A stretch of 64,000 nucleotides of DNA. It comes from Flavobacteriaceae bacterium PS02334 (GTDB taxonomy: Bacteria; Bacteroidota; Bacteroidia; Flavobacteriales; Flavobacteriaceae). Shown here piece after piece: positions 8,193 to 16,927 of the stretch; the stretch's first letter is position 1; every line of letters starts with the position of its first letter. A model generated the notes under the pieces. It made no database searches, had not been told where the DNA came from, and saw only the letters and a program-made list of their open reading frames with translations. Where the stretch lies: contig JASCOH010000008.1 in assembly GCA_029959295.1 (NCBI GenBank), positions 186,001-250,000 of the forward strand, read 5' to 3'. The position numbers were made by a program, and so were the translations under genes.

Positions 8193-9098
8193 ATGAAAAA
8201 CGAAACTATTTTCGACGTAATTATAATAGGAGGAAGCTATTCCGGACTTGCTGCAGCAATGGCTTTAGGCCGTGCTTTAAGAGATGTCTTGATCATCGAC
8301 TCAGGAAAACCTTGCAATAAACAAACGCCCCATTCGCATAATTTCTTGACCCAAGATGGAAATACGCCAAAGGAAATTTCTGAAACAGCTAAGTATCAAG
8401 TACTGAATTATGATACAATAAAATTCCAAAACGGAATTGCTATTAATGCGACAAAAGAAGATTTTGGCTTCGCCGTAAAAACAGATTCCAACGAAATTTT
8501 TAAAGCCAAGAAATTAATTTTTGCCACAGGTTTAAAGGATATTTTTCCAAAGATTGAAGGCTTCTCAGAATGCTGGGGAATATCAATTTTGCATTGTCCT
8601 TACTGCCACGGATACGAAGTCAGAAATGAAGAAACCGGAATTATCGCTAATGGCGAAGCAGGATTTGAATATGCCAGATTAATTTCAAATTGGACTAAAA
8701 AACTGACCATTTTTACCAACGGAGAAGCAACTTTTTCAAAAGAACAAACCGAAAAACTTTCAAGTAAAAACATCCAAATTATAGAAAAGGAAATTTTAAA
8801 AGTAAATCATTCCGAAGGAAAAGTAGAAAGTGTAGAATTTGCAGATAATTCCAAAGCGAAAGTAAAAGCAATTTATGCACGACCCCATTTTGAACAGCAT
8901 TGCAAAATTCCACTAGAATTAGGCTGTGAAATCAACGAACAAGGTTTACTTAAAGTAGATGTTTTCCAAAAAACTACCATTAAAAATGTTTACGCTTGCG
9001 GTGATAATTGTGCAATGCGGTCTTTGGCTTTAGCCGTTTCCACAGGAACAATGGCCGGCGTTGTAGCAAACAAAGAATTAATCGAAGAAGAATTTTAA
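8193..9098 (+). CDS. NAD(P)/FAD-dependent oxidoreductase, thioredoxin-reductase-like
   Basis: A 301-residue flavoprotein of the thioredoxin reductase type. The FAD-binding motif IIGGSYSGLAAAMALG is at 11-26, a CPYC redox-active pair at 135-138, and the C-terminal FAD motif NVYACGDNCAMRSLALAVSTG-like segment around 264-285. The NADPH motif in the middle (GIIANGEAGFEYARLI) departs from the textbook GxGxxA pattern, so the electron donor is uncertain. No thioredoxin gene is adjacent, hence no firm trxB assignment. Divergent pairing with a Fur-family gene under shared operators suggests metal- or peroxide-controlled expression. Confidence 0.85.
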   Translation: MKNETIFDVIIIGGSYSGLAAAMALGRALRDVLIIDSGKPCNKQTPHSHNFLTQDGNTPKEISETAKYQVLNYDTIKFQNGIAINATKEDFGFAVKTDSNEIFKAKKLIFATGLKDIFPKIEGFSECWGISILHCPYCHGYEVRNEETGIIANGEAGFEYARLISNWTKKLTIFTNGEATFSKEQTEKLSSKNIQIIEKEILKVNHSEGKVESVEFADNSKAKVKAIYARPHFEQHCKIPLELGCEINEQGLLKVDVFQKTTIKNVYACGDNCAMRSLALAVSTGTMAGVVANKELIEEEF

Positions 9099-9100
9099 TA

Positions 9101-9174
9101 AAATTTCAGCCACGAATCGCTAAAATCTTCAAGAGTAAATTCATGAAAATTCGTGCAATTCGTGGCTGAAATTT
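9101..9174. terminator. Long inverted repeat between convergent genes
   Basis: Two perfect 17-base arms (9101-9117 and 9158-9174) containing AGCCACGAAT, with a 40-base loop and a T run. It probably terminates transcription from both sides. The arm core recurs in the hairpin at 28525-28570. Confidence 0.55.
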
Positions 9175-9184
9175 TTCTAAAATA

Positions 9185-9901
9185 TTAAGGATTAGTAGAC
9201 CAAAGCGAAGACAATTTCACAAAAGCCCTGCGGTTCAGTTTCAATTGTGCTACAACCAATTCTGCAAAATCTTCAGGCTGTAAAACACGTTCCGGATTTC
9301 CGTCAGTAAATTTTAATTCCAATGTCATGTCTGTGGCAATAGTACTTGGCAACAAAGTCGTTACTCTAATATTGTGTTTTCTGACTTCTGACATTAACGA
9401 TTCTGTCAAACCAATAACTGCAAATTTTGATGCGCTGTAAGCACTCATTCCTGCATTTCCTTTAATTCCTGCAGTCGAAGAAATATTAATAATATCTCCC
9501 GTATTTTTCGCTATCATGTCTGGCAAAACTTCACGAGTCACATTATAAATTCCCATCACGTTCACGTTCAAGATCTCCTGCCATTGCACCGGATCCATTT
9601 CAAGAAAAGTTCCGTAACCTGCGATTCCAGCGTTGTTGATTAAGATATCTGCTTCGCCAAATTCAGCCTTGATTTTTGCAATTCCAGCTTTTGTGTCTGC
9701 CGCATTTGCCACGTCAAAAACTGCATAAAAAGCTTTTACGCCTAAAGCTTGAATTTCTTTTACAGTCGCCTGCAAAACGCTTTCGTTTCTTCCTGTTATT
9801 GCAACGTCAACGCCTTCTGCCGCTAAAGCCAAAGCCGTTGCTTTCCCCAATCCACGGCCTCCGCCAGTAATCAAAGCTTTTTTACCTGTTAATTTTTCCA
9901 T
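9185..9901 (-). CDS. Short-chain dehydrogenase/reductase (FabG-like)
   Basis: A 238-residue classical SDR. It shows the cofactor motif TGGGRGLG (12-19), NNAG (89-92), a Ser at 141-142 and the catalytic YSASK (Tyr155, Lys159). It is close to 3-oxoacyl-ACP reductases in sequence, but such similarity does not fix the substrate and no fatty-acid genes are nearby. It is last in a tight minus-strand unit with a cupin protein (11-bp gap) and an MFS exporter, which fits a small stress or detoxification operon better than primary fatty-acid synthesis. Confidence 0.88.
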   Translation of the reverse strand: MEKLTGKKALITGGGRGLGKATALALAAEGVDVAITGRNESVLQATVKEIQALGVKAFYAVFDVANAADTKAGIAKIKAEFGEADILINNAGIAGYGTFLEMDPVQWQEILNVNVMGIYNVTREVLPDMIAKNTGDIINISSTAGIKGNAGMSAYSASKFAVIGLTESLMSEVRKHNIRVTTLLPSTIATDMTLELKFTDGNPERVLQPEDFAELVVAQLKLNRRAFVKLSSLWSTNP

Positions 9902-9912
9902 CGTATGATTTT

Positions 9913-10278
9913 TTAATTTTTGTCTTCATTTATAATAAATCCGTCGTCAGCATCTTGGTCTGGAACGATGTAAATTCGGTGCCATTCTTCGCCGTCGAGC
10001 AATTTCCACGAATGGCCTTCTCCTTCGGTATCTTTTGCAATCAGCACTATTCCGGGTTCCAAAATAAAACTTTTATTGTCAGAAGTGGTGAATTCTAATT
10101 TTCCTTTCAAAGTCACGACATATTGATATCTTGGCGCCGGATGCTGTCTTTTCTGGTAATCTTCAATGCCTCTGGCAATAAAAAAGTGGTCGCTCTTCAA
10201 ATTAAAATGTTCTGGCAAAACACCTTCTTCGAAAAAAGATTTTCCTAAATCATCGTTTTGAATTCTGAATGTGCGCAT
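9913..10278 (-). CDS. Small cupin-domain protein
   Basis: A 121-residue single-domain protein with a cupin-type beta barrel pattern: PAPRYQYVVTLKGKLEFTT, then SFILEPGIVLIAKDTEGEGHSW. The usual metal-binding His cluster is incomplete in the first motif, so enzyme activity is uncertain; it may only bind a ligand. It sits 3 bp after the MFS gene and 11 bp before the SDR gene, so the three are almost surely co-transcribed. Substrate unknown. Confidence 0.75.
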   Translation of the reverse strand: MRTFRIQNDDLGKSFFEEGVLPEHFNLKSDHFFIARGIEDYQKRQHPAPRYQYVVTLKGKLEFTTSDNKSFILEPGIVLIAKDTEGEGHSWKLLDGEEWHRIYIVPDQDADDGFIINEDKN

Positions 10279-10281
10279 TTT

Positions 10282-11457
10282 TTATGTCGTTTGGATAGAC
10301 TGCAATTTTACGACATTCTTTCTGTTTTGGATAAAAATAAATACCAATATCACTCCCAAAAGTGCCATTCCCACACCAACTAAATTCGGCGAAGCATAAC
10401 TAAATCCAGCAACCAAAGGCAAGCCGCCAAGGAAAGCGCCCAAAGCATTCCCGATATTAAACGCTGCTTGAATCGCTGCCGAAGCAATCATTTCTGCGCC
10501 AACGGCCGTATTTATCATCAGCATTTGAATCGGAGCCACGGCCGCAAAAGCAATCGCTCCGGTGAAGAATACCAAAATCAAAGAAATAATTTGGGTCGAT
10601 GAGAAAAAGTATACGGAAACCAAATCCAAAGCCATGATTAAAAGGATGCTGATTACGGTTTTTGCAGGAGAAAATTTATCGGCTAATTTTCCTCCGGCGA
10701 AATTCCCGGCTACCATTCCGAGTCCGGCTAAAATCAATATGTAAGGAACATCTTCCGCAGAAAATTTTGAAACATCGGTCAATAAAGGCGCGATATAACT
10801 GATCCAGCAGAATAAACCGCCAAATCCAAAAGAAGTAATTGCAATGATCAGCCAAGCTTCTTTTTTCTTAAAAAACTGCAATTGGCTTTTGATAGTTTCC
10901 TTTGCTCTGGCTTCCAAAACGGGCATCCAAAAATAAAGCGAAACAAACGTCAGAAATCCAACGACCGCAATAATTATAAAAGTATAGCGCCAAGAATAAT
11001 GATGCCCGATATATGTTCCGATTGGAACTCCCGCAAGATTGGCAATCGTCAAACCTGAAAACATAATCGAAATTGCCTGCGCTTCTTTTCCTTTGTCTGC
11101 CAAACGGCTTGCGACTACAGCTCCGACGCCAAAAAACGCTCCGTGAGGCAATCCTGAAAGCAATCTTGAGGCGAATAATATTTCATAACTCGGTGCAATA
11201 ATCGACAAAGCATTGAAAACGGTCAGCATGATTGCCAAAACCAAAAGCATTTTTTTCGGAGGATAATTTCTTCCGAGAATTACTAAAAGTGGCGCACCAA
11301 TTACGACGCCCAAAGCATACGCAGAAATTAAATATCCTGCGACTGGAATCGAAACTTTCATGTCTGAAGCGATGTCAGGTAGCAAACCCATCATCACAAA
11401 TTCTGTAATTCCTATAGTTAAACCGCCCAAGGAGAGCGCGATGAGACTTTTTTTCAT
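10282..11457 (-). CDS. MFS exporter, DHA1 (AraJ/sugar-efflux-like) family
   Basis: Inner-membrane proton-coupled exporter of 391 residues with twelve predicted helices. The N-terminus MKKSLIALSLGGLTIGITEF followed by VMMGLLPDIA is the hallmark of the AraJ/YdhP-like group, and motif A (GRNYPPKKML) follows helix 2. Members export sugars, arabinose analogues or drugs; the substrate here is unknown. It is first in a three-gene unit with the cupin and SDR genes, with 3 bp to the next gene. Confidence 0.88.
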   Translation of the reverse strand: MKKSLIALSLGGLTIGITEFVMMGLLPDIASDMKVSIPVAGYLISAYALGVVIGAPLLVILGRNYPPKKMLLVLAIMLTVFNALSIIAPSYEILFASRLLSGLPHGAFFGVGAVVASRLADKGKEAQAISIMFSGLTIANLAGVPIGTYIGHHYSWRYTFIIIAVVGFLTFVSLYFWMPVLEARAKETIKSQLQFFKKKEAWLIIAITSFGFGGLFCWISYIAPLLTDVSKFSAEDVPYILILAGLGMVAGNFAGGKLADKFSPAKTVISILLIMALDLVSVYFFSSTQIISLILVFFTGAIAFAAVAPIQMLMINTAVGAEMIASAAIQAAFNIGNALGAFLGGLPLVAGFSYASPNLVGVGMALLGVILVFIFIQNRKNVVKLQSIQTT

Positions 11458-11520
11458 GTGTTTTTGTAAAAAATAAAAATGTGTAAAATTGATAATCCAA
11501 ATTATAGGAAAGATCCGATT

Positions 11521-12696
11521 CTACGGTTTATTTCTGTAAGAATAGAAAGCAACTGCAAAAGCCAGGGCGCTCCAGAGAATTAATTGCCAAGTTACTAGAT
11601 TCCAACCGCCGAATTTCCAGCATTGGACGCCGACAAAAGTTCCGACAGCGCCGCCGATAAAATAAGAAGTCATGTAAATCGTGTTGATTCGGCTGTTTGC
11701 TTTTTCGTCTAAAGTATAAATTGTAGCAATGTTTATAAGCTGTGTAGCTTGTACTCCGACATCCAAAAGCAGAACGGCGACGATAATAGCCCAAACCGAA
11801 TGAGGCAAAATGTTTAACAAAATGACACTGAAAAGCAGCATTCCGGTGGTGTATAATTGTGATTTCGCAGCGTTTCCTCCATCGACCATTTTCCCGAAAT
11901 AAGGCGCTAACAAAGCTCCTGCGATTGCTAAAATTCCGAATAAACCGATGGTGTCTGAGCCAAAATTAAACGGAGAACCACTTAAATGAAATGTCAAAGT
12001 CGTCCAGAAAGAACAGAAAGCTCCGAAAATCAAGGCGCCCAAAAGCGTGCTTCTTCTCAAAACGGAGAAGCGTTTTATCTGCTGTAAAGCTGACTGCAAA
12101 AGCGAAATGTAATTCCCCGTAAATTCTTGTTTTACATCTGGAAGCGAAAAATGAACCATCAAAGCTGTTGCAAAAACCATCACGGCAGAAATTGCATAAA
12201 CGTAATGCCAGCCAAACCATTCGGCGATTGTTCCAGCGAAAACACGTGCGGCTAAAATCCCGATTAAAATTCCTGAAAAGATAAAACTGATGGTTTTTGC
12301 GCGATTGTTTTTCTCTAAACTTGCCGCCATCGGAAGAATTACTTGCGCCGCGACGCTGCAGATTCCGATAATCAAGCTCATGGCAAAAATCGCAATTCTG
12401 CTATCCAGAAAAACCATTCCCAATAAGGCGAAAATCAGCAATCCTTGCAACCCTAAAATCAGTTTTTTTCGGTTGAATTTATCGCCCAATGGTGTAATGA
12501 AAAACAGTCCGAAACCATAACCTGCTTGGGCTAAAACTGAAATTAGTCCAACATTAGCTTCGGTCGTATTTAGTGATTTCGCAATGTCTTTCAACACCGG
12601 CTGGTTGTAATAAATATTCGCCACGCAAACTCCGGCAGCGATTGCCATGATGGTTATTTGTGACTTTGAAAGTGATTGGTTTTGCGTATTTTCCAT
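11521..12696 (-). CDS. MFS transporter (DHA1-type)
   Basis: A 391-residue MFS protein with twelve hydrophobic segments. The opening ANIYYNQPVLKDIAKSL and motif A (PLGDKFNRKKLIL, about 65-77) place it with the YgaY/YbcL-like MFS exporters, distinct from the paralogue just downstream. It is divergent from an AraC-family gene across 70 bp, so that regulator is a natural candidate to control it. A TAnnTTTG box lies four bases before the ATG. Substrate unknown. Confidence 0.88.
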   Translation of the reverse strand: MENTQNQSLSKSQITIMAIAAGVCVANIYYNQPVLKDIAKSLNTTEANVGLISVLAQAGYGFGLFFITPLGDKFNRKKLILGLQGLLIFALLGMVFLDSRIAIFAMSLIIGICSVAAQVILPMAASLEKNNRAKTISFIFSGILIGILAARVFAGTIAEWFGWHYVYAISAVMVFATALMVHFSLPDVKQEFTGNYISLLQSALQQIKRFSVLRRSTLLGALIFGAFCSFWTTLTFHLSGSPFNFGSDTIGLFGILAIAGALLAPYFGKMVDGGNAAKSQLYTTGMLLFSVILLNILPHSVWAIIVAVLLLDVGVQATQLINIATIYTLDEKANSRINTIYMTSYFIGGAVGTFVGVQCWKFGGWNLVTWQLILWSALAFAVAFYSYRNKP

Positions 12697-12700
12697 GATG

Positions 12701-12708
12701 CAAATTTA
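12701..12708 (-). promoter_or_regulatory. -7 box abutting the MFS start (leaderless candidate)
   Basis: Minus-strand TAAATTTG, then CATC, then the ATG at 12696. The spacing matches five other genes in this window. Confidence 0.45.
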
Positions 12709-12733
12709 CTTCTACGGAAATTAAAATAAGTTG

Positions 12734-12741
12734 TACTTTTG
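12734..12741 (+). promoter_or_regulatory. -7 box of the AraC-family gene
   Basis: TACTTTTG, 25 bases before the ATG at 12767. No clear -33 TTG at the standard spacing. Confidence 0.45.
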
Positions 12742-12766
12742 TGCTATAAACTTGTAATAATAAGTT

Positions 12767-13600
12767 ATGCAGAAATTAAAGCAATTCGAAACGCTGGTGA
12801 TTGATGAATTTGAGGAAGAAAAATTTCACCTTCCAGAACACAGCCATACGTATTATGAAATCATTTATATCAAAAAAGGTTGTGGCGTTCATCATTTGAA
12901 TAAGAATCTTTTGCCTTATAAAGCAGGCGATTTATTTGTGCTTTCGCCAGACGACGAGCATTATTTTGATATCAAGAAAAGTACTCGATTTGTGTTTATA
13001 AAATTTACAGATAATTATTTCAATTCCAATAAAAAGCTGTCGTGTGACGAATTTCTTTTGAACACGCCAGAGAATTTTATGCGGGATAAATTACTGAAAG
13101 AAACGGTTTTAAAATTGGATGATCCTTGTCGCACGATTTTAAAAAATACGATAGAAAATATTACGGCTTACAATTGCAAGATTGATATTTCAACTTCCGC
13201 AATTGTGTTTTATCAGATACTTTCCATTTTCGGATTGATCAAGGAAACTATGCGTTCCCAGAATCTTCAGATGAACGGGAATTATATCGATCACGAACAG
13301 ATTACGTCTTACATCCACCAAAATATTTACAATCCCAAATTGGTTCAAGTTAAAGCGATTGCCGAACATTTTAATATTGCCCAGACCTATTTCAGCGCTT
13401 ATTTTAAAAGAAGTTTTTCGATAACTTATAGAGATTACATCAATAATTTACGCTTAAAATTAATTGAAAAAAGAATTTCAAACAACCACATGCCGATCAA
13501 GCAAATCGCTTATGAATTTGGATTTACTGACGAAAGCCATCTTTCTAATTATTTTAAAAAGCGAAAAAATATTAATCCGAGCGAGTTTAAGAAGCTGTAA
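12767..13600 (+). CDS. AraC family transcriptional regulator
   Basis: A 277-residue regulator with an N-terminal cupin-like sensor (HLPEHSHTYYEIIYIKKG, about 22-39, with GDLFVLSPDDEHYF after it) and a C-terminal double helix-turn-helix (about 175-277; IKQIAYEFGFTDESHLSNYF is the second HTH). Such proteins bind a small effector in the cupin domain and usually activate transcription. It is divergent from the MFS transporter at 11521-12696, the most likely target. The ligand is unknown. Confidence 0.9.
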   Translation: MQKLKQFETLVIDEFEEEKFHLPEHSHTYYEIIYIKKGCGVHHLNKNLLPYKAGDLFVLSPDDEHYFDIKKSTRFVFIKFTDNYFNSNKKLSCDEFLLNTPENFMRDKLLKETVLKLDDPCRTILKNTIENITAYNCKIDISTSAIVFYQILSIFGLIKETMRSQNLQMNGNYIDHEQITSYIHQNIYNPKLVQVKAIAEHFNIAQTYFSAYFKRSFSITYRDYINNLRLKLIEKRISNNHMPIKQIAYEFGFTDESHLSNYFKKRKNINPSEFKKL

Positions 13601-13610
13601 TTTTATATAA

Positions 13611-13646
13611 AAAATCCCTTCCAAATTTATTTTTAGAAGGGATTTT
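13611..13646. terminator. Bidirectional intrinsic terminator
   Basis: Arms AAAATCCCTTC (13611-13621) and GAAGGGATTTT (13636-13646) with T or A runs on both sides, between the convergent AraC and SDR genes. Confidence 0.8.
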
Positions 13647-13667
13647 TATAGGATTTTTTTCTAGAAA

Positions 13668-14408
13668 TTAATTTCCAAAACCACCATCAACATCAATGCT
13701 CGAACCGTTGATGAAAGCCGCTTCATCGCTGGCAAGATAAGAAGCCATGCTGGCAATTTCTTCACCTTTTCCATACCTTCCGACAGACATAAATGTTTTC
13801 AAATAAGTTGCGAATTCACCATTTTCAGGATTCATATCCGTATTTACCGGACCCGGCTGGATGTTGTTAATCGTGATTCCCAACGGACCGAAATCTCTAG
13901 CCAAACCTCTTGTCAATCCTTGAACCGCAGCTTTGCTCATTCCATAAACGCCTCCGCCTTGAAACGGAATCCTATCAGCATTGATACTGCCGATGTTGAT
14001 AATTCTTCCTCCAGATTTCAAATGTTTTGATGCCGCTTTTATAGCTACAAAAATCGCTCTCACATTTATGTTTAAGGTCTTGTCAAAATCTTCCAAAGAA
14101 AATTCTTTGATGTCGCCCATGATTGCGATTCCGGCGTTGTTTACTAAAATATCTAACTTTCCTAATTCTGAAACTGTTTGATCAACTACTGAAGTCAAGG
14201 CTTCCGCATCAGCATTATTGGCTTGAAAAGCGATTGCGTTTCTTCCTAATTTTTTAATTTCTGCGACTAATTCGTCTGCTTTTGTTTTGTCTGAAGCATA
14301 AGTGAATGCCACATCTGCGCCGTCATTTGCCAATCTTCTTACGATTTCGGCACCGATACCGCGACTTCCTCCTGTAACCAAAGCTACTTTGTTTGCTAAT
14401 TTTGTCAT
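13668..14408 (-). CDS. Short-chain dehydrogenase/reductase
   Basis: A 246-residue classical SDR with TGGSRGIG (12-19), the NNAG motif, a catalytic YGMSK and the C-terminal DVDGGFGN ending common in FabG-like SDRs. The strong FabG likeness does not establish a role in lipid synthesis, since it stands alone here. The gene upstream is a Crp-like regulator with its own terminator between, so the two are separate units. Substrate unknown. Confidence 0.88.
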   Translation of the reverse strand: MTKLANKVALVTGGSRGIGAEIVRRLANDGADVAFTYASDKTKADELVAEIKKLGRNAIAFQANNADAEALTSVVDQTVSELGKLDILVNNAGIAIMGDIKEFSLEDFDKTLNINVRAIFVAIKAASKHLKSGGRIINIGSINADRIPFQGGGVYGMSKAAVQGLTRGLARDFGPLGITINNIQPGPVNTDMNPENGEFATYLKTFMSVGRYGKGEEIASMASYLASDEAAFINGSSIDVDGGFGN

Positions 14409-14513
14409 GATTTTATTTTTTTAATGTTTTGAAACTTGTTTAAAATCTCGTTTGATTTTCTTTGACAAAGTTGCGCCAATACCAAGTGTTTTTCCATTGA
14501 CAAAAAGCAAAAA

Positions 14514-14539
14514 AAACTCTTGACATTTGTCAAGAGTTT
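14514..14539 (-). terminator. Intrinsic terminator after the Crp-like gene
   Basis: Perfect 11-bp stem (14514-14524 with 14529-14539), loop ATTT, with a T run on the minus strand. It lies 22 bases past the Crp-like stop codon. Confidence 0.8.
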
Positions 14540-14561
14540 GAAGTAGAATTGTTTTTTACGC

Positions 14562-15140
14562 TTATTTTTTAACCATCATATTCCGAGCTCGGCTCAATGT
14601 TTCTGGTGAAATTCCGAGATAAGAAGCGATCATGTGCTGTGGCACTCGGTTGATAATATTAGGATAGGTTTTGATAAATTCTTGGTATTTTTCTTCAGCC
14701 GTAGAGCTGATCAGGCAATGAATTCGATCTTGGGAAGCAACAAAGCTTCTTTCCAAAAGTGTTTTTGCAAAATCTGCTAGGGCGGGAATCGCTTTTAAAA
14801 TTCTCTGGTAATCTTCCTTGGCAATTAAGATAACTTCAGAATCTTCAAGCGCATCAATGTTTAATTTTGCCGGTTTTTCACTGAAATAGCTTCCAGGATC
14901 ACCAGTCCACCAGTTTTCTGGGCAGAATTGAAAAACGTGCTCGTGTCCTTTGTCATCTACGCGATAGCTTCTGAAAATTCCTTTAGAGACAAAAGCATTT
15001 TTTTGCCATAAATCCCCTTCCTGCAAAAGATATTGGCGTTTTCTGATCTTTTTGACAACGCATACTTCCGCAATCAATTCGCGTTCAGCGTCTGTCAAAG
15101 GGAATTTATCTTCCAGATATTTCAGAAAATTGGCTACCAT
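14562..15140 (-). CDS. Crp/Fnr family transcriptional regulator
   Basis: A 192-residue regulator. An N-terminal cyclic-nucleotide-binding fold (about 20-120) contains RQYLLQEGDLWQKNAFVSKG and HVFQFCPENWW; the Arg/Ser cAMP-binding pattern is not evident, so the ligand is unknown. The C-terminal HTH (VPQHMIASYLGISPETLSRA) is intact and typical of the short flavobacterial Crp-like group. It lies just after a 2H-phosphoesterase gene (9-bp gap) and may be co-transcribed with it. Confidence 0.88.
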   Translation of the reverse strand: MVANFLKYLEDKFPLTDAERELIAEVCVVKKIRKRQYLLQEGDLWQKNAFVSKGIFRSYRVDDKGHEHVFQFCPENWWTGDPGSYFSEKPAKLNIDALEDSEVILIAKEDYQRILKAIPALADFAKTLLERSFVASQDRIHCLISSTAEEKYQEFIKTYPNIINRVPQHMIASYLGISPETLSRARNMMVKK

Positions 15141-15149
15141 TTTTATAAA

Positions 15150-15722
15150 TTATTCAGCGTTTTGAAACAGGATTTCTTCAACTACTTTAAAACCGCCTTT
15201 CTCTTTTTTCTTTAAAATCGTGACTTTGTTGCAAATCCATCCGCTTTTATAATGAAAGGCATCCAAGTTGTCTTGAATTTTTTCAAAGTCTGCCACGGGA
15301 ATATTTTGCTCGATTGTTAAATGCGGATTCAGGCCTGTCTTGATCTTAAATTCTTCTTTAAAAGAGTCATATAAAGACTGAATCGGCTTTGGATTTTCTA
15401 TTTTCAGGAATAGCGTTTTGGCCTTAGTTCCGTGATTGTAAACATCGGAACCATTGATTTCTACAGAAAATTCCTTTTGGTCGGCAATGCTCTTTCGCAC
15501 TCTATCTAGCACATGCTTGTCTTTTTCCCATTTGGTTTTGAACAGTGAAATGTGTGCGACAGATTTATTGTTTTCAGTTTCTCGTCCAATCATTTTGTAA
15601 AGCTTCTTTTTAAGCTTTGTCGTTTCTTTCTTAATCTCTTCCGTAGGAGAAAGCAACACGAAATATTCGGTTAATTGTGGCGGCGGAAAGAGAAGAAACT
15701 GTCCTTTTTTTGTCGTATTCAT
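15150..15722 (-). CDS. 2H phosphoesterase / 2'-5' RNA ligase family protein
   Basis: A 190-residue member of the 2H superfamily, whose members hydrolyse or form 2'-5' or cyclic phosphate bonds in RNA or nucleotides. Both catalytic H-x-(S/T) motifs are present: AHISLF in the first half and PHLTIEQ in the second. A longer frame starts at 15773, but MNTTKKGQF at 15722 is a better start. It lies 9 bp upstream of the Crp-like gene. The natural substrate is unknown; bacterial members vary widely. Confidence 0.82.
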   Translation of the reverse strand: MNTTKKGQFLLFPPPQLTEYFVLLSPTEEIKKETTKLKKKLYKMIGRETENNKSVAHISLFKTKWEKDKHVLDRVRKSIADQKEFSVEINGSDVYNHGTKAKTLFLKIENPKPIQSLYDSFKEEFKIKTGLNPHLTIEQNIPVADFEKIQDNLDAFHYKSGWICNKVTILKKKEKGGFKVVEEILFQNAE

Positions 15723-15925
15723 TTTTGAGCTTGTAAGAAAGCTTAAAGATAAAAAAACTTCGCAGGTCTTCATGCTTTTGGTACGACTTCTTTTGATTTT
15801 TGGTTGCTATTTCAATAATTTCAGTATGTCGCATGCTAAGTAAATTAGATCTGGCAAATTTATAATTGTTTGAATTTTGCAATTTTTGATTTGCTTACCG
15901 CAATAATCAGACACGATTTGCACCC

Positions 15926-15933
15926 TAACTTTG
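15926..15933 (+). promoter_or_regulatory. -7 box upstream of the SDR pair
   Basis: TAACTTTG, 44 bases before the ATG at 15978. No clear -33 element. Confidence 0.4.
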
Positions 15934-15977
15934 CCTCATCAAACGAAAGTAAATTATTAATCAAAAATTAAAGCAAA

Positions 15978-16820
15978 ATGAAAAATTCAAATCAAAAAGT
16001 ATGGTTTATTACGGGAGCGTCAAAAGGTTTAGGATTGTCGCTTGCTAAAAGATTATTAGACGAAGGTGAAAAAGTGGTGGCAACTTCAAGAAGTTTGGAA
16101 GACCTTAAGAATGCTGTTGGAGAACATGAAAACTTTCTTCCTTTAATATTAAATTTAACAGATGAAAAAAATGTAGGCGAAGGAATTGACGAAGCGGTAA
16201 ATCATTTTGGAAAAATTGACGTAGTCGTAAATAACGCTGGATATGGACTAACAGGCGCTTTGGAAGAATTGTCAGATGAAGAAGCAAGAAAAAACTTCGA
16301 TATAAATGTATTTGGTTCTTTGAATGTAATCCGCAAGGTTTTGCCTTATTTGCGAAAACAAAAATCAGGACATATCTTTAATATCGCTTCTATCGGAGGT
16401 TTCACCGGCGCTTTTCCAGGATTCGGTATTTATTGCGCTACAAAATTCGCCGTTCATGGATTTTCAGAGTCTTTAGGTGCTGAGGTTAAGGATTTCGGAA
16501 TCAATGTTACCGTGGTTTCTCCAGGTTATTTCAGAACTAATTTTTTAGAAAGCTCTTCTTTAAATGTTCCGAAAAATCCAATTCAGGAATATGAAACGGT
16601 TCGACAAGTGCAAGCGGCACATGAAAATGACATCAATGGAAACCAGCCTGGCGATCCGGAAAAAGCAGCGCTGGCTTTTATCAAAACAGCGAATATGCAA
16701 AATCCTCCAATGCACTTATTTTTGGGAGAAGATGCTTATAATCTTGCCGATTTGAAAATTAAATCAGTGCAAGATGACATGGAAGCAGTTCGCGATTTCG
16801 CATCGGCTACTAGTTTTTAA
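15978..16820 (+). CDS. Short-chain dehydrogenase, first of a tandem pair
   Basis: A 280-residue SDR with TGASKGLG (about 12-19), VVNNAGYG, and the catalytic YCATK. The C-terminal part (GDPEKAALAFIKTANMQNPPMHLFLG) is shared in arrangement with the next gene, and the two are clear paralogues by tandem duplication. Members of this subgroup are annotated as oxidoreductases of unknown substrate. A short inverted repeat (16838-16882) lies between the pair. It probably forms a unit with the downstream SDR and AraC genes. Confidence 0.88.
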   Translation: MKNSNQKVWFITGASKGLGLSLAKRLLDEGEKVVATSRSLEDLKNAVGEHENFLPLILNLTDEKNVGEGIDEAVNHFGKIDVVVNNAGYGLTGALEELSDEEARKNFDINVFGSLNVIRKVLPYLRKQKSGHIFNIASIGGFTGAFPGFGIYCATKFAVHGFSESLGAEVKDFGINVTVVSPGYFRTNFLESSSLNVPKNPIQEYETVRQVQAAHENDINGNQPGDPEKAALAFIKTANMQNPPMHLFLGEDAYNLADLKIKSVQDDMEAVRDFASATSF

Positions 16821-16927
16821 TATAGAAAATGACCAAAAATTCGCAGATTTTTTATTTTAAATAATATAAGAACCTGCGAATTCGAGGTAAAAAAAACAAA
16901 ATGAATCTACCGCAAAAAGATAAAAAT

